Assembly (NCBI GenBank): GCA_045651745.1
Contig: JAZRSW010000070.1
Span: 1 to 14,049 of the forward strand
Direction of reading: 5' to 3'
Origin: UMGS172 sp045651745
GTDB lineage: Bacteria; Bacillota; Clostridia; Oscillospirales; Acutalibacteraceae
DNA: 14,049 bases
Part shown: in pieces, positions 4,579-12,608 of the stretch
How positions within the stretch are numbered: position 1 is the stretch's first letter
How the letters are laid out: each line of letters begins with the position of its first letter
The notes under the pieces: generated by a model
What the model saw: only the letters and a program-made list of their open reading frames with translations
Told to the model about the DNA's origin: nothing
Databases searched by the model: none
Made by a program: the position numbers and the translations under genes

Positions 4579-6810
4579 ATGGAACACAAGAATTGGGACG
4601 GATTTAAAAAACATCTTTGGCAGGATGAAATCAATGTTCGCGACTTTATTCAGTCAAATTATAAAGAATATACCGGTGACAGTTCGTTTTTGGCAGGCGC
4701 TACAGAGCGTACTAACAATATGATGAAAAAGGTTAATGACCTTTTTAAGCTGGAGCGTCAGCAGGGCGGTGTGCTTGATATTGATACTGCTACTGTATCT
4801 TCATTGACCAGTTATTCGCCGGGTTATATTGATAAGGAAAACGAGCTTATTGTCGGACTGCAGACCAACCGTCCTTTGAAGCGTGGTGTTAACCCGTTTG
4901 GTGGTATGCGTATGGTACGTCAGGCTTGCGAGGCTTACGGTTATAAGTTGAGCGAGCAGGTTGAGGAAGAATTTAAGTACAGAACAACCCATAATGACGG
5001 CGTTTTCAGAGCTTATACCGATGAAATGCGTTTGGCACGCAGATGCCATGTTATTACCGGTTTGCCTGATGCTTACGGCAGAGGCCGTATTATCGGTGAC
5101 TACCGCCGTGTAGCACTTTATGGTGTGGACAGGCTTATTGAGGAAAAGCAAAAGGATAAGAAAGCGTTGGAAGAAAAGGCTTTCACCGCTGATGTTATCC
5201 GTGCTGACGAGGAACTTTTTAAGCAGATTACATTTTTGGGTTATTTGAAAGAAATGGCTCAAATGTACGGATATGATATAAGCCAGCCGGCTAAAGATGC
5301 TAAAGAGGCAGTTCAGTGGACCTATTTTGCATATCTTGCCGCTATTAAAGAGCAGAACGGTGCCGCTATGTCTTTGGGCAGAGTCAGCACATTCTTTGAT
5401 ATTTATTTTGAGCGTGATATTGAAAAAGGCATTTTAACCGAAGTCGAAGCACAGGAAATTATGGACGATTTCGTTATAAAACTTCGTATGGCTCGTCATT
5501 TAAGAACTCCTGAATATAACGAGTTGTTCGGCGGTGACCCGATGTGGATTACCGAGGCTGTCGGCGGTATGGGTGAGGACGGAAGAACTCTTGTAACAAA
5601 ATCAAGTTTCCGTATGCTCAATACTTTGTATACCTTAGGTCCTTCACCTGAACCTAACTTGACTATTCTTTGGTCAACTGCACTTCCTAAGGGATTTAAG
5701 GATTTTTGCGCTAAGGTCTCTTGCGATACTGACTCTATTCAGTATGAGAACGACGATGTTATGCGTCCGAATTACGGTGACGATTATGCGATTGCTTGCT
5801 GTGTTTCGGCAATGCGTATCGGTAAGCAGATGCAGTTCTTCGGTGCTCGTTGTAACTTAGCAAAACTTTTGCTTATTGCAATTAACGGCGGTTATGATAC
5901 AACAAGTGGTATTCATATCGGTCCTCAAATGCCTGTTTTGGCAGGGGATAAGTTGGATTACGACACCGTTAAGGAACGTTTTGATATTTATATTGAATGG
6001 TTGTCTAAGTTGTATGTTAATACAATGAACATCATTCATTATATGCACGATAAGTATGCTTATGAGAAAATCCAGATGGCTTTGCACGATACCGAGGTTG
6101 AACGTTTGATGGCTTTCGGTATTGCGGGACTTTCGGTTGTTGCCGACTCTTTGAGCGCTATAAAATATGCCGACGTTAAGCCTTTAGTAGACGAAAACGG
6201 CTATGTTGTTGATTTTGACACCAAAGGCAACTTCCCGAAATTCGGTAATGACGACGACCGTGTTGATTTGCTTGCTAAAGAAACAACCAATAAGATGATT
6301 ACTGAACTTCGCAAGACCAAAACCTACCGTGATTCAATTCACACCTTGTCGGTTCTTACCATTACTTCTAACGTTATGTACGGTAAAAATACCGGTGCAA
6401 CTCCTGACGGACGTGAGGCTTTTGCTCCGTTTGCTCCCGGCGCAAACCCGATGCATAACCGCGAAGAAAACGGTGCTTTGGCATCGCTCAATTCGGTTGC
6501 GAAGTTAAGTTATGATGACTGCCGTGACGGTATTTCCAACACCTTCTCGATTACTCCTGAAGCATTAGGAAAGAGTGATACTGAACGTGTAGAAAACCTT
6601 GTTTCGATTTTGGACGGATACTTCGCAAAAAAGGCACACCATATAAACATTAACGTTTTAAACCGTGAGACGTTGCAAAAAGCTTACGAAGACCCCGAAG
6701 CATTCCCCAACCTTACAATTCGTGTTTCGGGTTATGCGGTTAACTTCCACAAGTTGTCAAAAGAGCAACAGCGTGAGGTTATCAGCCGTACCTTCCATTG
6801 CGCCTTATGA
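4579..6810 (+). CDS. pflB: Formate acetyltransferase (pyruvate formate-lyase)
   Basis: Glycyl radical enzyme converting pyruvate and CoA to acetyl-CoA and formate in the anaerobic cytoplasm. Start is the ATG at 4579, 7 nt after GGAGG (4567-4571); the open frame begins at a TTG at 4561 that lies upstream of this site. This gives 743 residues against 760 in E. coli. C407-C408 in IACCVSAM correspond to catalytic C418-C419, and G718 in RVSGYAVNF is the radical glycine (G734 in E. coli), close to the C-terminus as expected. GLPDAYGRGRIIGDYRRVALYG is typical of true PFL rather than glycerol dehydratase or choline lyase. Formate can feed 10-formyl-THF synthesis and class III ribonucleotide reductase, matching the upstream ZTP riboswitch and NrdR-like box. 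pflA overlaps its stop by 4 nt. Confidence 0.97.
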   Translation: MEHKNWDGFKKHLWQDEINVRDFIQSNYKEYTGDSSFLAGATERTNNMMKKVNDLFKLERQQGGVLDIDTATVSSLTSYSPGYIDKENELIVGLQTNRPLKRGVNPFGGMRMVRQACEAYGYKLSEQVEEEFKYRTTHNDGVFRAYTDEMRLARRCHVITGLPDAYGRGRIIGDYRRVALYGVDRLIEEKQKDKKALEEKAFTADVIRADEELFKQITFLGYLKEMAQMYGYDISQPAKDAKEAVQWTYFAYLAAIKEQNGAAMSLGRVSTFFDIYFERDIEKGILTEVEAQEIMDDFVIKLRMARHLRTPEYNELFGGDPMWITEAVGGMGEDGRTLVTKSSFRMLNTLYTLGPSPEPNLTILWSTALPKGFKDFCAKVSCDTDSIQYENDDVMRPNYGDDYAIACCVSAMRIGKQMQFFGARCNLAKLLLIAINGGYDTTSGIHIGPQMPVLAGDKLDYDTVKERFDIYIEWLSKLYVNTMNIIHYMHDKYAYEKIQMALHDTEVERLMAFGIAGLSVVADSLSAIKYADVKPLVDENGYVVDFDTKGNFPKFGNDDDRVDLLAKETTNKMITELRKTKTYRDSIHTLSVLTITSNVMYGKNTGATPDGREAFAPFAPGANPMHNREENGALASLNSVAKLSYDDCRDGISNTFSITPEALGKSDTERVENLVSILDGYFAKKAHHININVLNRETLQKAYEDPEAFPNLTIRVSGYAVNFHKLSKEQQREVISRTFHCAL

Positions 6811-7517
6811 TAGGTAAAATACATTCAATCCAAACACTCGGCACGGTAGACGGGCCGGGTGTTAGATTTGTAACATTCTTAAAAGGGTGTCCGTTAAGAT
6901 GCGGTTGCTGTCATAATCCTGATACGTGGGAATTTACAGGTGGCGATGAGTATACTCCCGAAGAACTTATAAATAAGTGTGTTCGGTATCGTGAATATTT
7001 CGGGTCTATGGGTGGTATAACCATTTCGGGAGGAGAACCTCTAATGCAGGCACAATTTTGTGAAGAGGTTTTTAAACTCGCTCACAAAAACGGCATAAAC
7101 ACCTGCCTTGATACCTCGGGTTGTGTCATCAATGACGAGGTGAAATCGCTTTTAAAGGTTACCGACCTTGTTTTGCTTGATATAAAGTATACTGATGAAA
7201 CACTTTATCGCGAGCATGTCGGTTGCGAACTCGGTTCGGTTTTAGAGTTTCTCAAATTGTTGGAGGAAATGGGAATTCCGACAATTTTAAGGCAGGTTAT
7301 AATACCCACTTTAAACGATAACGAGGATAATATTTTAAGGTTAAAGCAAATTGCAAAATCACATAAAAACGTTATCAAAACAGAACTTTTGCCGTTCAGA
7401 AAAATCTGTCAGCAAAAGTATGATAATTTAAAATTAAAGTTCAAGTTTGACTATATCCCTGAACCTGACGCTAAAACAATGGAAAGGCTTAACGCCTTGT
7501 TGACAAATCAAGTTTAG
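6807..7517 (+). CDS. pflA: Pyruvate formate-lyase-activating enzyme (radical SAM)
   Basis: Radical S-adenosylmethionine enzyme that installs the glycyl radical on PflB. The ATG at 6807 overlaps the pflB stop (ATGA), giving 236 residues and implying translational coupling; an in-frame TTG at 6798 is less likely. The 4Fe-4S motif C-x3-C-x2-C is C28, C32, C35 (GCPLRCGCCHNPDTW), with an additional Cys at 34 where E. coli has Tyr. TVDGPGVRFVTFLKGC, the GGEP SAM-binding loop (ISGGEPLMQ) and DTSG are family hallmarks, and LLDIKYTD lies in the expected later strand. The single cluster and 236-residue length fit PflA and not the larger activases with extra ferredoxin domains. Only 41 nt separate it from comEC, with a weak AT hairpin there, so some read-through is likely. 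Confidence 0.96.
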   Translation: MIGKIHSIQTLGTVDGPGVRFVTFLKGCPLRCGCCHNPDTWEFTGGDEYTPEELINKCVRYREYFGSMGGITISGGEPLMQAQFCEEVFKLAHKNGINTCLDTSGCVINDEVKSLLKVTDLVLLDIKYTDETLYREHVGCELGSVLEFLKLLEEMGIPTILRQVIIPTLNDNEDNILRLKQIAKSHKNVIKTELLPFRKICQQKYDNLKLKFKFDYIPEPDAKTMERLNALLTNQV

Positions 7518-7558
7518 TTTGTTAAACTTTAAAAAGTTTGTTGTTTGGGGGAGCGGGA

Positions 7559-9733
7559 ATGAATAGAATAGCGTTGACGTTGGCTTTTTTATTTGTTGTG
7601 GCTTCCGCGATTTTAAGTTTATTCGGCGCTTGGTCGGTTATACTTATAGGGTTGATTTTCGGTTTAGGTTCTGCGGTTTTGTTTATCGTTTATAAACGCC
7701 GCGGTTTAAAGCCTATAGTTTCGGCGGTACTGCTTGTCGGTACCGCTTTTTGTCTTTATTTGAACATTTATAATATATTAAACGTCAATAGAATTGAAAG
7801 ACTTGACGGTAAAGAATATACCGTCACTTGCCGTGCTGTTGAGGAACCTGAAAACTATTCTTCGAGCGTTCGTGTTTTGGTTGAAACCAATGGTAAAAAC
7901 GGTTTCGATAAAGGTGCTTTCGGTAAGGTTAGGTTTTATTTATATATTCCGAGCGAGGAGTCTTCGGCAAAGGTTAAAGAGGGCGACATACTGGTTGCCG
8001 CGGTAAAATTTCAAAAGATTACGGAGTCTTCAAAAAACCGCAATTTTGCTAACGGATTATTTATTAAAGCAAATTGTTCGGAATCGGAAATAATCGGTCA
8101 CAGTGAGTCACTTTATACACGTTGTATTGCTATTCGTCGCGCGGTCAGAGACTCTATCGGTGACTACACGAAGGGTGATAATGCCGCGCTTTTAGAGGGT
8201 ATTCTTTTGGGTGGCACTGCTAAATTAAGTCCTGAACTTTATAGGGATTTTAAATCTTGCGGAGTTACGCATATTACAGCTGTGTCGGGTATGCACATCA
8301 GCGCGTTTTGTATGATGTTGGCGTATCTTCTGCGGTACATAATGAACCGTAGGTTAGCCTCTTTTATTGCTATTTTTCCGCTTTTGTTAGAGGTTATGTT
8401 GGCAGGGTTCACACCGTCGGCGGTAAGGTCGGCAATTATGTGTTCGGTTTTACTGCTTGCCGATTGTTTGATAAAACGGGCGGACGGGTTAAATTCTTTA
8501 GGCATTGCGGTAGCGTCAATGCTTATATATAATCCTTATTATATATGTAATTTAGGGTTTCAGTTGTCGTGTGCTGCGGCGGCAGGTGTTATTATAATTT
8601 CGCCGTATGCGGTAACGCTTGCCGACAAAATTGTGCGAATCGAAGTAAAATTTATAGCGAAATTTTTTAAAGGCATTATTTTGGCTACAATGCAAACTAT
8701 TTTTGCGGTGCTTTTCACCTTGCCAATTCAAATTATTACATTTGGGTATATCTCAACGGTGTTTTTGCCGGCAAACCTTTTAATCTGCTCGGTATCGGTT
8801 ATTGCAATGGCGCTTACTGTGGCGGGCGCGGTGTTACACTTTATACCGTTTTTAGAAGTTTTAGCAATAATCCCGTTTACGCTTGCGAATTTACTTGCCG
8901 ATTATATGATTGCGGTTGTAACGCTTTTAGCCGACGTACCGTTTTCATATATTCCTTTCGGCAGTAAAGCGGTGGTGACTTGGTGTGTTGTGTCATTGTG
9001 TATTGTTGCGGTTTGGGTGCTACTTAAACGTATCGGCGGTATTAAGTTAGTATCATTGGTTGTGGCGGGACTACTTTTGGTAACGCTTTGGGTAGAACAG
9101 TTGCTTTTACGCGAACTTTCAACCGTTGCGGTAATAAATTCTGAAAATGGTTTCGTAACGGTAGTGACATATGAGAAAACTTGTGTTATAATAGGCTGTG
9201 GTAGCCGTACTAATTACGATTTGACCGATTATATGAAAGAAAAAGAAATAGAAAAGGTAGATATGCTATTACTGTTGACCGATGACCGCGAGTGCTTTGG
9301 CGGTTATCAGTTCGTCAGGGATAATACCGAGGTTGAATATACTGTAATACCTGAAAAATTCGGCAGTTCTGCTGTGATTTTAGGTAGTAGTAAAATAATC
9401 GGTGACAGTGAAACGTTTTCTACTGATGATAAGAAAATCACGATCACATCACATTTGTTTGACGGTGGTTGTGCTTATGAATTAAACCTTTCTGACAAAA
9501 AGGTGTTAGTAGGGTTTGGAAAGTATACTGCCGAAGACGTTGGACTTTCAAAGGTTGATATATTGGTTGGCAACCATTATCTGCCCGAAGATATAAAATC
9601 GTCTGTCATTTTGGTTTCGGGTAATGAAGGTGCTTTCGGAAATGCCGTTTTACATAAACAAACATTTTACGCTGAAAACACTGTGGCGGTTAAATATAAA
9701 AAAGGAAAAGGGATGAGGGTATATGCAGGATAG
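7559..9733 (+). CDS. comEC: ComEC/Rec2 family DNA uptake channel protein
   Basis: Membrane protein thought to carry single-stranded DNA across the cytoplasmic membrane during transformation. Start is the ATG at 7559, following a G-rich ribosome binding site (GGGGGAG, 7547-7552), giving 724 residues. Order: three N-terminal membrane segments, a soluble N-terminal domain (about residues 70-180, DUF4131-like), the Competence domain with HITAVSGMHI at 238-247 and multiple membrane helices to about 520, then a C-terminal domain in the position of the metallo-beta-lactamase-like domain. That domain looks degenerate: the expected THxDxDHxGG is TDDRECFGG (574-582) and the GHHGS region is GNHYL (from 671). 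No comEA is adjacent. The next gene, holA, overlaps it by 11 nt, an arrangement common in Firmicutes. Presence does not prove natural competence. Confidence 0.92.
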   Translation: MNRIALTLAFLFVVASAILSLFGAWSVILIGLIFGLGSAVLFIVYKRRGLKPIVSAVLLVGTAFCLYLNIYNILNVNRIERLDGKEYTVTCRAVEEPENYSSSVRVLVETNGKNGFDKGAFGKVRFYLYIPSEESSAKVKEGDILVAAVKFQKITESSKNRNFANGLFIKANCSESEIIGHSESLYTRCIAIRRAVRDSIGDYTKGDNAALLEGILLGGTAKLSPELYRDFKSCGVTHITAVSGMHISAFCMMLAYLLRYIMNRRLASFIAIFPLLLEVMLAGFTPSAVRSAIMCSVLLLADCLIKRADGLNSLGIAVASMLIYNPYYICNLGFQLSCAAAAGVIIISPYAVTLADKIVRIEVKFIAKFFKGIILATMQTIFAVLFTLPIQIITFGYISTVFLPANLLICSVSVIAMALTVAGAVLHFIPFLEVLAIIPFTLANLLADYMIAVVTLLADVPFSYIPFGSKAVVTWCVVSLCIVAVWVLLKRIGGIKLVSLVVAGLLLVTLWVEQLLLRELSTVAVINSENGFVTVVTYEKTCVIIGCGSRTNYDLTDYMKEKEIEKVDMLLLLTDDRECFGGYQFVRDNTEVEYTVIPEKFGSSAVILGSSKIIGDSETFSTDDKKITITSHLFDGGCAYELNLSDKKVLVGFGKYTAEDVGLSKVDILVGNHYLPEDIKSSVILVSGNEGAFGNAVLHKQTFYAENTVAVKYKKGKGMRVYAG

Positions 9734-10787
9734 GTCAAAACAAACATTTTCCGGTGAAATCGAAATCAAAAATGCTATAAAATCGGGTTGCTTTGCACCT
9801 TGTTATCTCATTTTCGGTGAAGAGCATTACCTCATTAAAAATTACATTAGTCAGACTGAAAATGTAGTAGAGGGTTTTGCGGAATTTAACGTCAACAGCT
9901 TTGAATCGGGCGTTAAAATTCAGGAAGTTTACGATGCGGTTAGTAGTTTCCCGATGATGAGTTCGCGACGTGTTGTCACCCTTTGTGATTTTCCTTTTGA
10001 TAAGACTACGGCAAGCGAAACCGAAAAACTTATTGAAATGCTTAATGATATGCCGTCGACTACCGTTTTTGTTATGTGGTACGAAACAGTTGAAATCAAC
10101 CCTAAAAAGCCGGGTGAAAAGTTCAATAAGTTGATAAAAGCGGTTAAAGCTGTCGGTGGCGAGGTTTGTTATTTAGGTAGGAAAACTGAGGCGGAAATTA
10201 TTAAAATTCTTCAAAAAGGCGCCATAAAACGCAAGTGTCAGTTGGATAATTACACGGCACGCTATATTATTGAAACCTGTTCGGACGACCTAAACACTTT
10301 GGTTAACGAGCTTGAAAAGTTGTGTTTATATTTGGGTGAAAACGGGGTTATTACAAAAGAGACCGTGGATAAGGTTTGTTCACGCTCGGTTGAAGCGGTG
10401 GTTTATAATGTTTCAAAAACATTGTTAAGGGGCGACCTTCAGGGCGCATTAAAACTTTTGGACGATTTATTCTATATGAACACCGACCCTGTGTTGATTT
10501 TAACAATTTTGGCTTCGGCTTATATTGATATTTACCGCGTTTTTGCGGGGAGAACCAAGGGTTTAAGACCAAACGAGGTTGGTTCGGAATTGAATTACGG
10601 CGGTTTGGCGTTCCGCTTGAATGACGCTGAGAAAAATTTAAGAAAATTTACTGAAAAACAGTTGATTGATTCTTTAAACGTTTTGAAAGAATGTGAAAAA
10701 CAAGTAAAAGGCTCGCGAGTTGATTCGCGTACGGCACTTGAAAAGGTGTTGGTTGAGTTGAATTTGATTGCTGAGGGTAAACGATGA
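9723..10787 (+). CDS. holA: DNA polymerase III subunit delta
   Basis: Clamp-loader subunit that opens the beta sliding clamp. 354 residues, slightly longer than the usual 330-345. CYLIFGEEHYLIKNYI (about residues 27-42) matches the HolA N-terminus (usually LLxGEExyLi), an AAA+ fold without a working Walker A. SSFPMMSSRRVVTLCDFP and the acidic stretch before VFVMWYE follow the family pattern, as does the helical C-terminal region with DLNTLVNELEKLCLY, YNVSKTLLRGDLQGALKLLDDL and a final KGSRVDSRTALEKVLVEL. The ATG overlaps the end of comEC by 11 nt, with a purine-rich ribosome binding site (GATGAGGG) inside comEC. Its own stop overlaps the next start (ATGA). rpsT, often downstream of holA in Firmicutes, is not here. 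Confidence 0.94.
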   Translation: MQDRSKQTFSGEIEIKNAIKSGCFAPCYLIFGEEHYLIKNYISQTENVVEGFAEFNVNSFESGVKIQEVYDAVSSFPMMSSRRVVTLCDFPFDKTTASETEKLIEMLNDMPSTTVFVMWYETVEINPKKPGEKFNKLIKAVKAVGGEVCYLGRKTEAEIIKILQKGAIKRKCQLDNYTARYIIETCSDDLNTLVNELEKLCLYLGENGVITKETVDKVCSRSVEAVVYNVSKTLLRGDLQGALKLLDDLFYMNTDPVLILTILASAYIDIYRVFAGRTKGLRPNEVGSELNYGGLAFRLNDAEKNLRKFTEKQLIDSLNVLKECEKQVKGSRVDSRTALEKVLVELNLIAEGKR

Positions 10788-11380
10788 TACACTTAAAAGA
10801 GGCGGTCATTGTTGAAGGTAAATATGACAAAATAAAGCTCAAAAATTTTATTGATGCCGAGATAATTACAACCGATGGGTTCGGGATTTTCAAGAACAAA
10901 GAAAAGGTTAATATGCTTCGTCGGATTGCCGAAAAAAGAGGGATTATCATTTTGACCGACAGTGACTCTGCTGGCTTTTTAATCAGAGGGCATTTAACAA
11001 GCGTTATTGACCCAAAATTCATTAAAAATGTTTTTGTGCCCGAAATTAAGGGTAAAGAACGCCGAAAAGAAAGGCCTTCCGCCCAAGGGTTGCTTGGTGT
11101 TGAGGGTTTGAGCGAGGGAATAATAATCGAATCGCTTAAAAAGGCAGGCGTCGGTACTGACAAAAGGGCAGAAGAAACGCCGAAAATCACAAGCACAGAC
11201 CTGTTTGGGCTTGGACTTTCGGGCAGTGACAACAGCCGTGAAATGCGGGAAAAGTTGTTAAAAAGCCTTGATTTGCCCGTCGGCATGTCAACAAAACAGA
11301 TGCTGACGGCGTTAAATTCGCTTTACAGTTTAGAAGAACTTGAAAAAATATTGGAGGGAAATGCCGATGAAAACCGATAA
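10784..11380 (+). CDS. rnmV: Ribonuclease M5-like Toprim protein (DUF4093)
   Basis: Toprim-domain nuclease of the RNase M5 type, which in Bacillus trims 5S rRNA precursor with help from ribosomal protein L18. 198 residues. Toprim signatures are E11 in VIVEGKYDKIKL and D59/D61 in ILTDSDSAGF, the three expected metal ligands. The middle contains KERRKERPSAQGLLGVEGL, typical of RNase M5, and the C-terminal third fits the DUF4093 extension, ending in SLEELEKIL. rnmV usually neighbours ksgA; here it is coupled to holA by a 4-nt ATGA overlap and overlaps the WYL regulator gene by 14 nt. The general Toprim relationship is very secure. The M5 assignment is strong but based on motifs only. Confidence 0.88.
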   Translation: MIHLKEAVIVEGKYDKIKLKNFIDAEIITTDGFGIFKNKEKVNMLRRIAEKRGIIILTDSDSAGFLIRGHLTSVIDPKFIKNVFVPEIKGKERRKERPSAQGLLGVEGLSEGIIIESLKKAGVGTDKRAEETPKITSTDLFGLGLSGSDNSREMREKLLKSLDLPVGMSTKQMLTALNSLYSLEELEKILEGNADENR

Positions 11381-12365
11381 TATCCGCGGACGACTTTTGG
11401 CGGTTTTAGAGTTGCTGAAACTCAATAGCGACAGTGAGCATCCTATGTCATCGGCAGAGATTTTAGAGCAACTTTTAAAAGACGGAATTGAAGCCGAACG
11501 CAAGTCGATATACCGCGATATTGAGGCTTTGAGAGACTTTGGATTTGATATAGTGCTGACGGGTACACCAAAACGCGGATTTTATCTTGCAACAAGGGAT
11601 TTTGATTTGCCGGAGGTCAGTCTTTTGATTGATGCGGTGCAGTCGGCAGGGTTTATACCTAAAAAGAGCACCGAAAAATTGGTCAAGAAGCTACAATCTC
11701 TTATAAGTTGTCATCAGGCAAAGGAATTAAAAGACCGCGTTTGTATTGACAACCGTTCAAAGAGTGCTAATGAGTCGGTTTATGATATTATTGAGGTGCT
11801 GAATGAGGCAATTAAAAGTCAGCACAAGGTCAAAATAAAATACGCTAAAAACCGCTTGAACGGAAGCACTCTTGTGTCGACGGTTAAGGAAATGGTGGTC
11901 AGTCCGTATGCTTTGCTTTGGGAGTCGGACAAATACTACCTTATAGGTAACAATAAGAAGTATGACAACCTCACACATTTGAGGATTGACCGTATGTTAG
12001 AAGTTTCGGTTTGCCGTGAAAAATGGCGTCATTTTTCAGAGGTTAGTGAGTACAAGCAGAGGTTTGACACTGCCGATTATGCTAAAAAGACCTTTAATAT
12101 GTTTGGCGGTGAAATGCAAAGGATAGACCTTGAGTGTAATATCTTGTTGCTTGACCAGATTACTGACCGATTTGCCAACGGCATTTTTATCCGCCACAGC
12201 GGTAATGAGCCGACCTTCAGATTTTCCACTGATGCATTGATAAGTGACGGCCTTGTCGGTTGGTTGATGCAGTTTGGCGGGGATATAAAGGTGCTGTCAC
12301 CCGAAACCTTAAAACAACGAGTTTTAGCCGACGCTGAAAAGTTGATTGAGGTTTATAGAAAGTGA
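11367..12365 (+). CDS. HTH and WYL domain transcriptional regulator
   Basis: 332-residue regulator with an N-terminal winged helix (about residues 5-75; AEILEQLLKDGIEAERKSIY, then RDIEALRDFGFDI) and a central WYL domain whose KYYLIGNN at 189-196 stands for the usual WYLxG. The C-terminal part (about 240-332) resembles the WCX extension. WYL proteins often bind nucleic acid ligands and control DNA damage or defence genes, for example PafBC and DriD, but the ligand here is unknown. Of the candidate starts, the ATG at 11367 lies 8 nt after GGAGGG (11353-11358). The ATG at 11361 is only 2 nt from it, and an in-frame TTG at 11340 precedes it. The gene overlaps rnmV by 14 nt and is the last of the comEC-holA-rnmV unit before a strong terminator. 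Confidence 0.9.
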   Translation: MKTDNIRGRLLAVLELLKLNSDSEHPMSSAEILEQLLKDGIEAERKSIYRDIEALRDFGFDIVLTGTPKRGFYLATRDFDLPEVSLLIDAVQSAGFIPKKSTEKLVKKLQSLISCHQAKELKDRVCIDNRSKSANESVYDIIEVLNEAIKSQHKVKIKYAKNRLNGSTLVSTVKEMVVSPYALLWESDKYYLIGNNKKYDNLTHLRIDRMLEVSVCREKWRHFSEVSEYKQRFDTADYAKKTFNMFGGEMQRIDLECNILLLDQITDRFANGIFIRHSGNEPTFRFSTDALISDGLVGWLMQFGGDIKVLSPETLKQRVLADAEKLIEVYRK

Positions 12366-12379
12366 TTGTTTGTTATTAT

Positions 12380-12408
12380 GGGAGGGGATTTTCCCCTCCT
12401 CATTTTTT
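12380..12408 (+). terminator. Strong intrinsic terminator of the comEC-WYL unit
   Basis: GGAGGGGA (12381-12388) pairs perfectly with TCCCCTCC (12392-12399) around a 3-nt loop, plus a G-T closing pair, followed by ATTTTTT. It isolates the unit from rpsB. Confidence 0.93.
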
Positions 12409-12415
12409 GTAATTC

Positions 12416-12441
12416 AAAAAACTTGAAAAAATTTCAAAAAA
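12416..12441. promoter_or_regulatory. Three phased A6 tracts upstream of the rpsB promoter
   Basis: AAAAAA occurs at 12416-12421, 12426-12431 and 12436-12441, with an exact 10-bp repeat, ending 3 bp before the -35 box. A-tracts in helical phase bend DNA and can serve as an UP element for the RNA polymerase alpha subunit. This is expected to raise transcription of a ribosomal protein operon. Confidence 0.7.
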
Positions 12442-12444
12442 CTC

Positions 12445-12473
12445 TTGCAAATGGGAAATACTTGTGGTATAAT
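12445..12473 (+). promoter_or_regulatory. rpsB-tsf promoter, extended -10
   Basis: TTGCAA (12445-12450), a 17-bp spacer and consensus TATAAT (12468-12473), preceded by TGG (12465-12467), which gives an extended -10. Transcription would start near 12479-12480, at the first leader hairpin. Confidence 0.88.
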
Positions 12474-12478
12474 GCTTC

Positions 12479-12601
12479 AGCTTGGAGTGTGCCATACTCT
12501 AAAGCTAAAAATTCACACGTATCCGTAATGTGACGAAACGGTGCCGATTTTTGTCGGAAAGCCGTCAATTAAAACGGATGCGGCGGTATAACCGAAGGAG
12601 G
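12479..12601 (+). ncRNA. Structured rpsB leader, candidate S2 autoregulatory RNA
   Basis: The 129-nt leader folds well by eye. Hairpin 1 is AGCTT/AAGCT (12479-12483 with 12502-12506) with GAGT/ACTC inside. Next, CACA/TGTG (12514-12517 with 12529-12532) closes a loop containing ATCCGT (12521-12526), which can pair with ACGGAT (12574-12579) to form a pseudoknot. Between them, ACGG/CCGT (12538-12541 with 12562-12565) and CCGA/TCGG (12544-12547 with 12553-12556) form another hairpin. The ribosome binding site AAGGAGG (12595-12601) lies just after. S2 repression through the rpsB leader is known in E. coli (t44 RNA); a similar role here is inferred. Confidence 0.65.
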
Positions 12602-12608
12602 AAAAATC

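Noticed and set aside
4801..5262. Minus-strand ORF (153 codons) opposite pflB
   Set aside because: It is antisense to a conserved part of pflB with no recognisable domain or promoter.
7524..7539. AAACTTT/AAAGTTT inverted repeat between pflA and comEC as a terminator
   Set aside because: It has A-T pairs with a single G-C, a 2-nt loop and only an interrupted T-run, so termination would be weak; comEC probably receives some read-through.
10648..11286. Long minus-strand ORF (212 codons) opposite holA and rnmV
   Set aside because: It is antisense to two well-supported genes, has low-complexity Ser/Pro-rich content and no matching motif.
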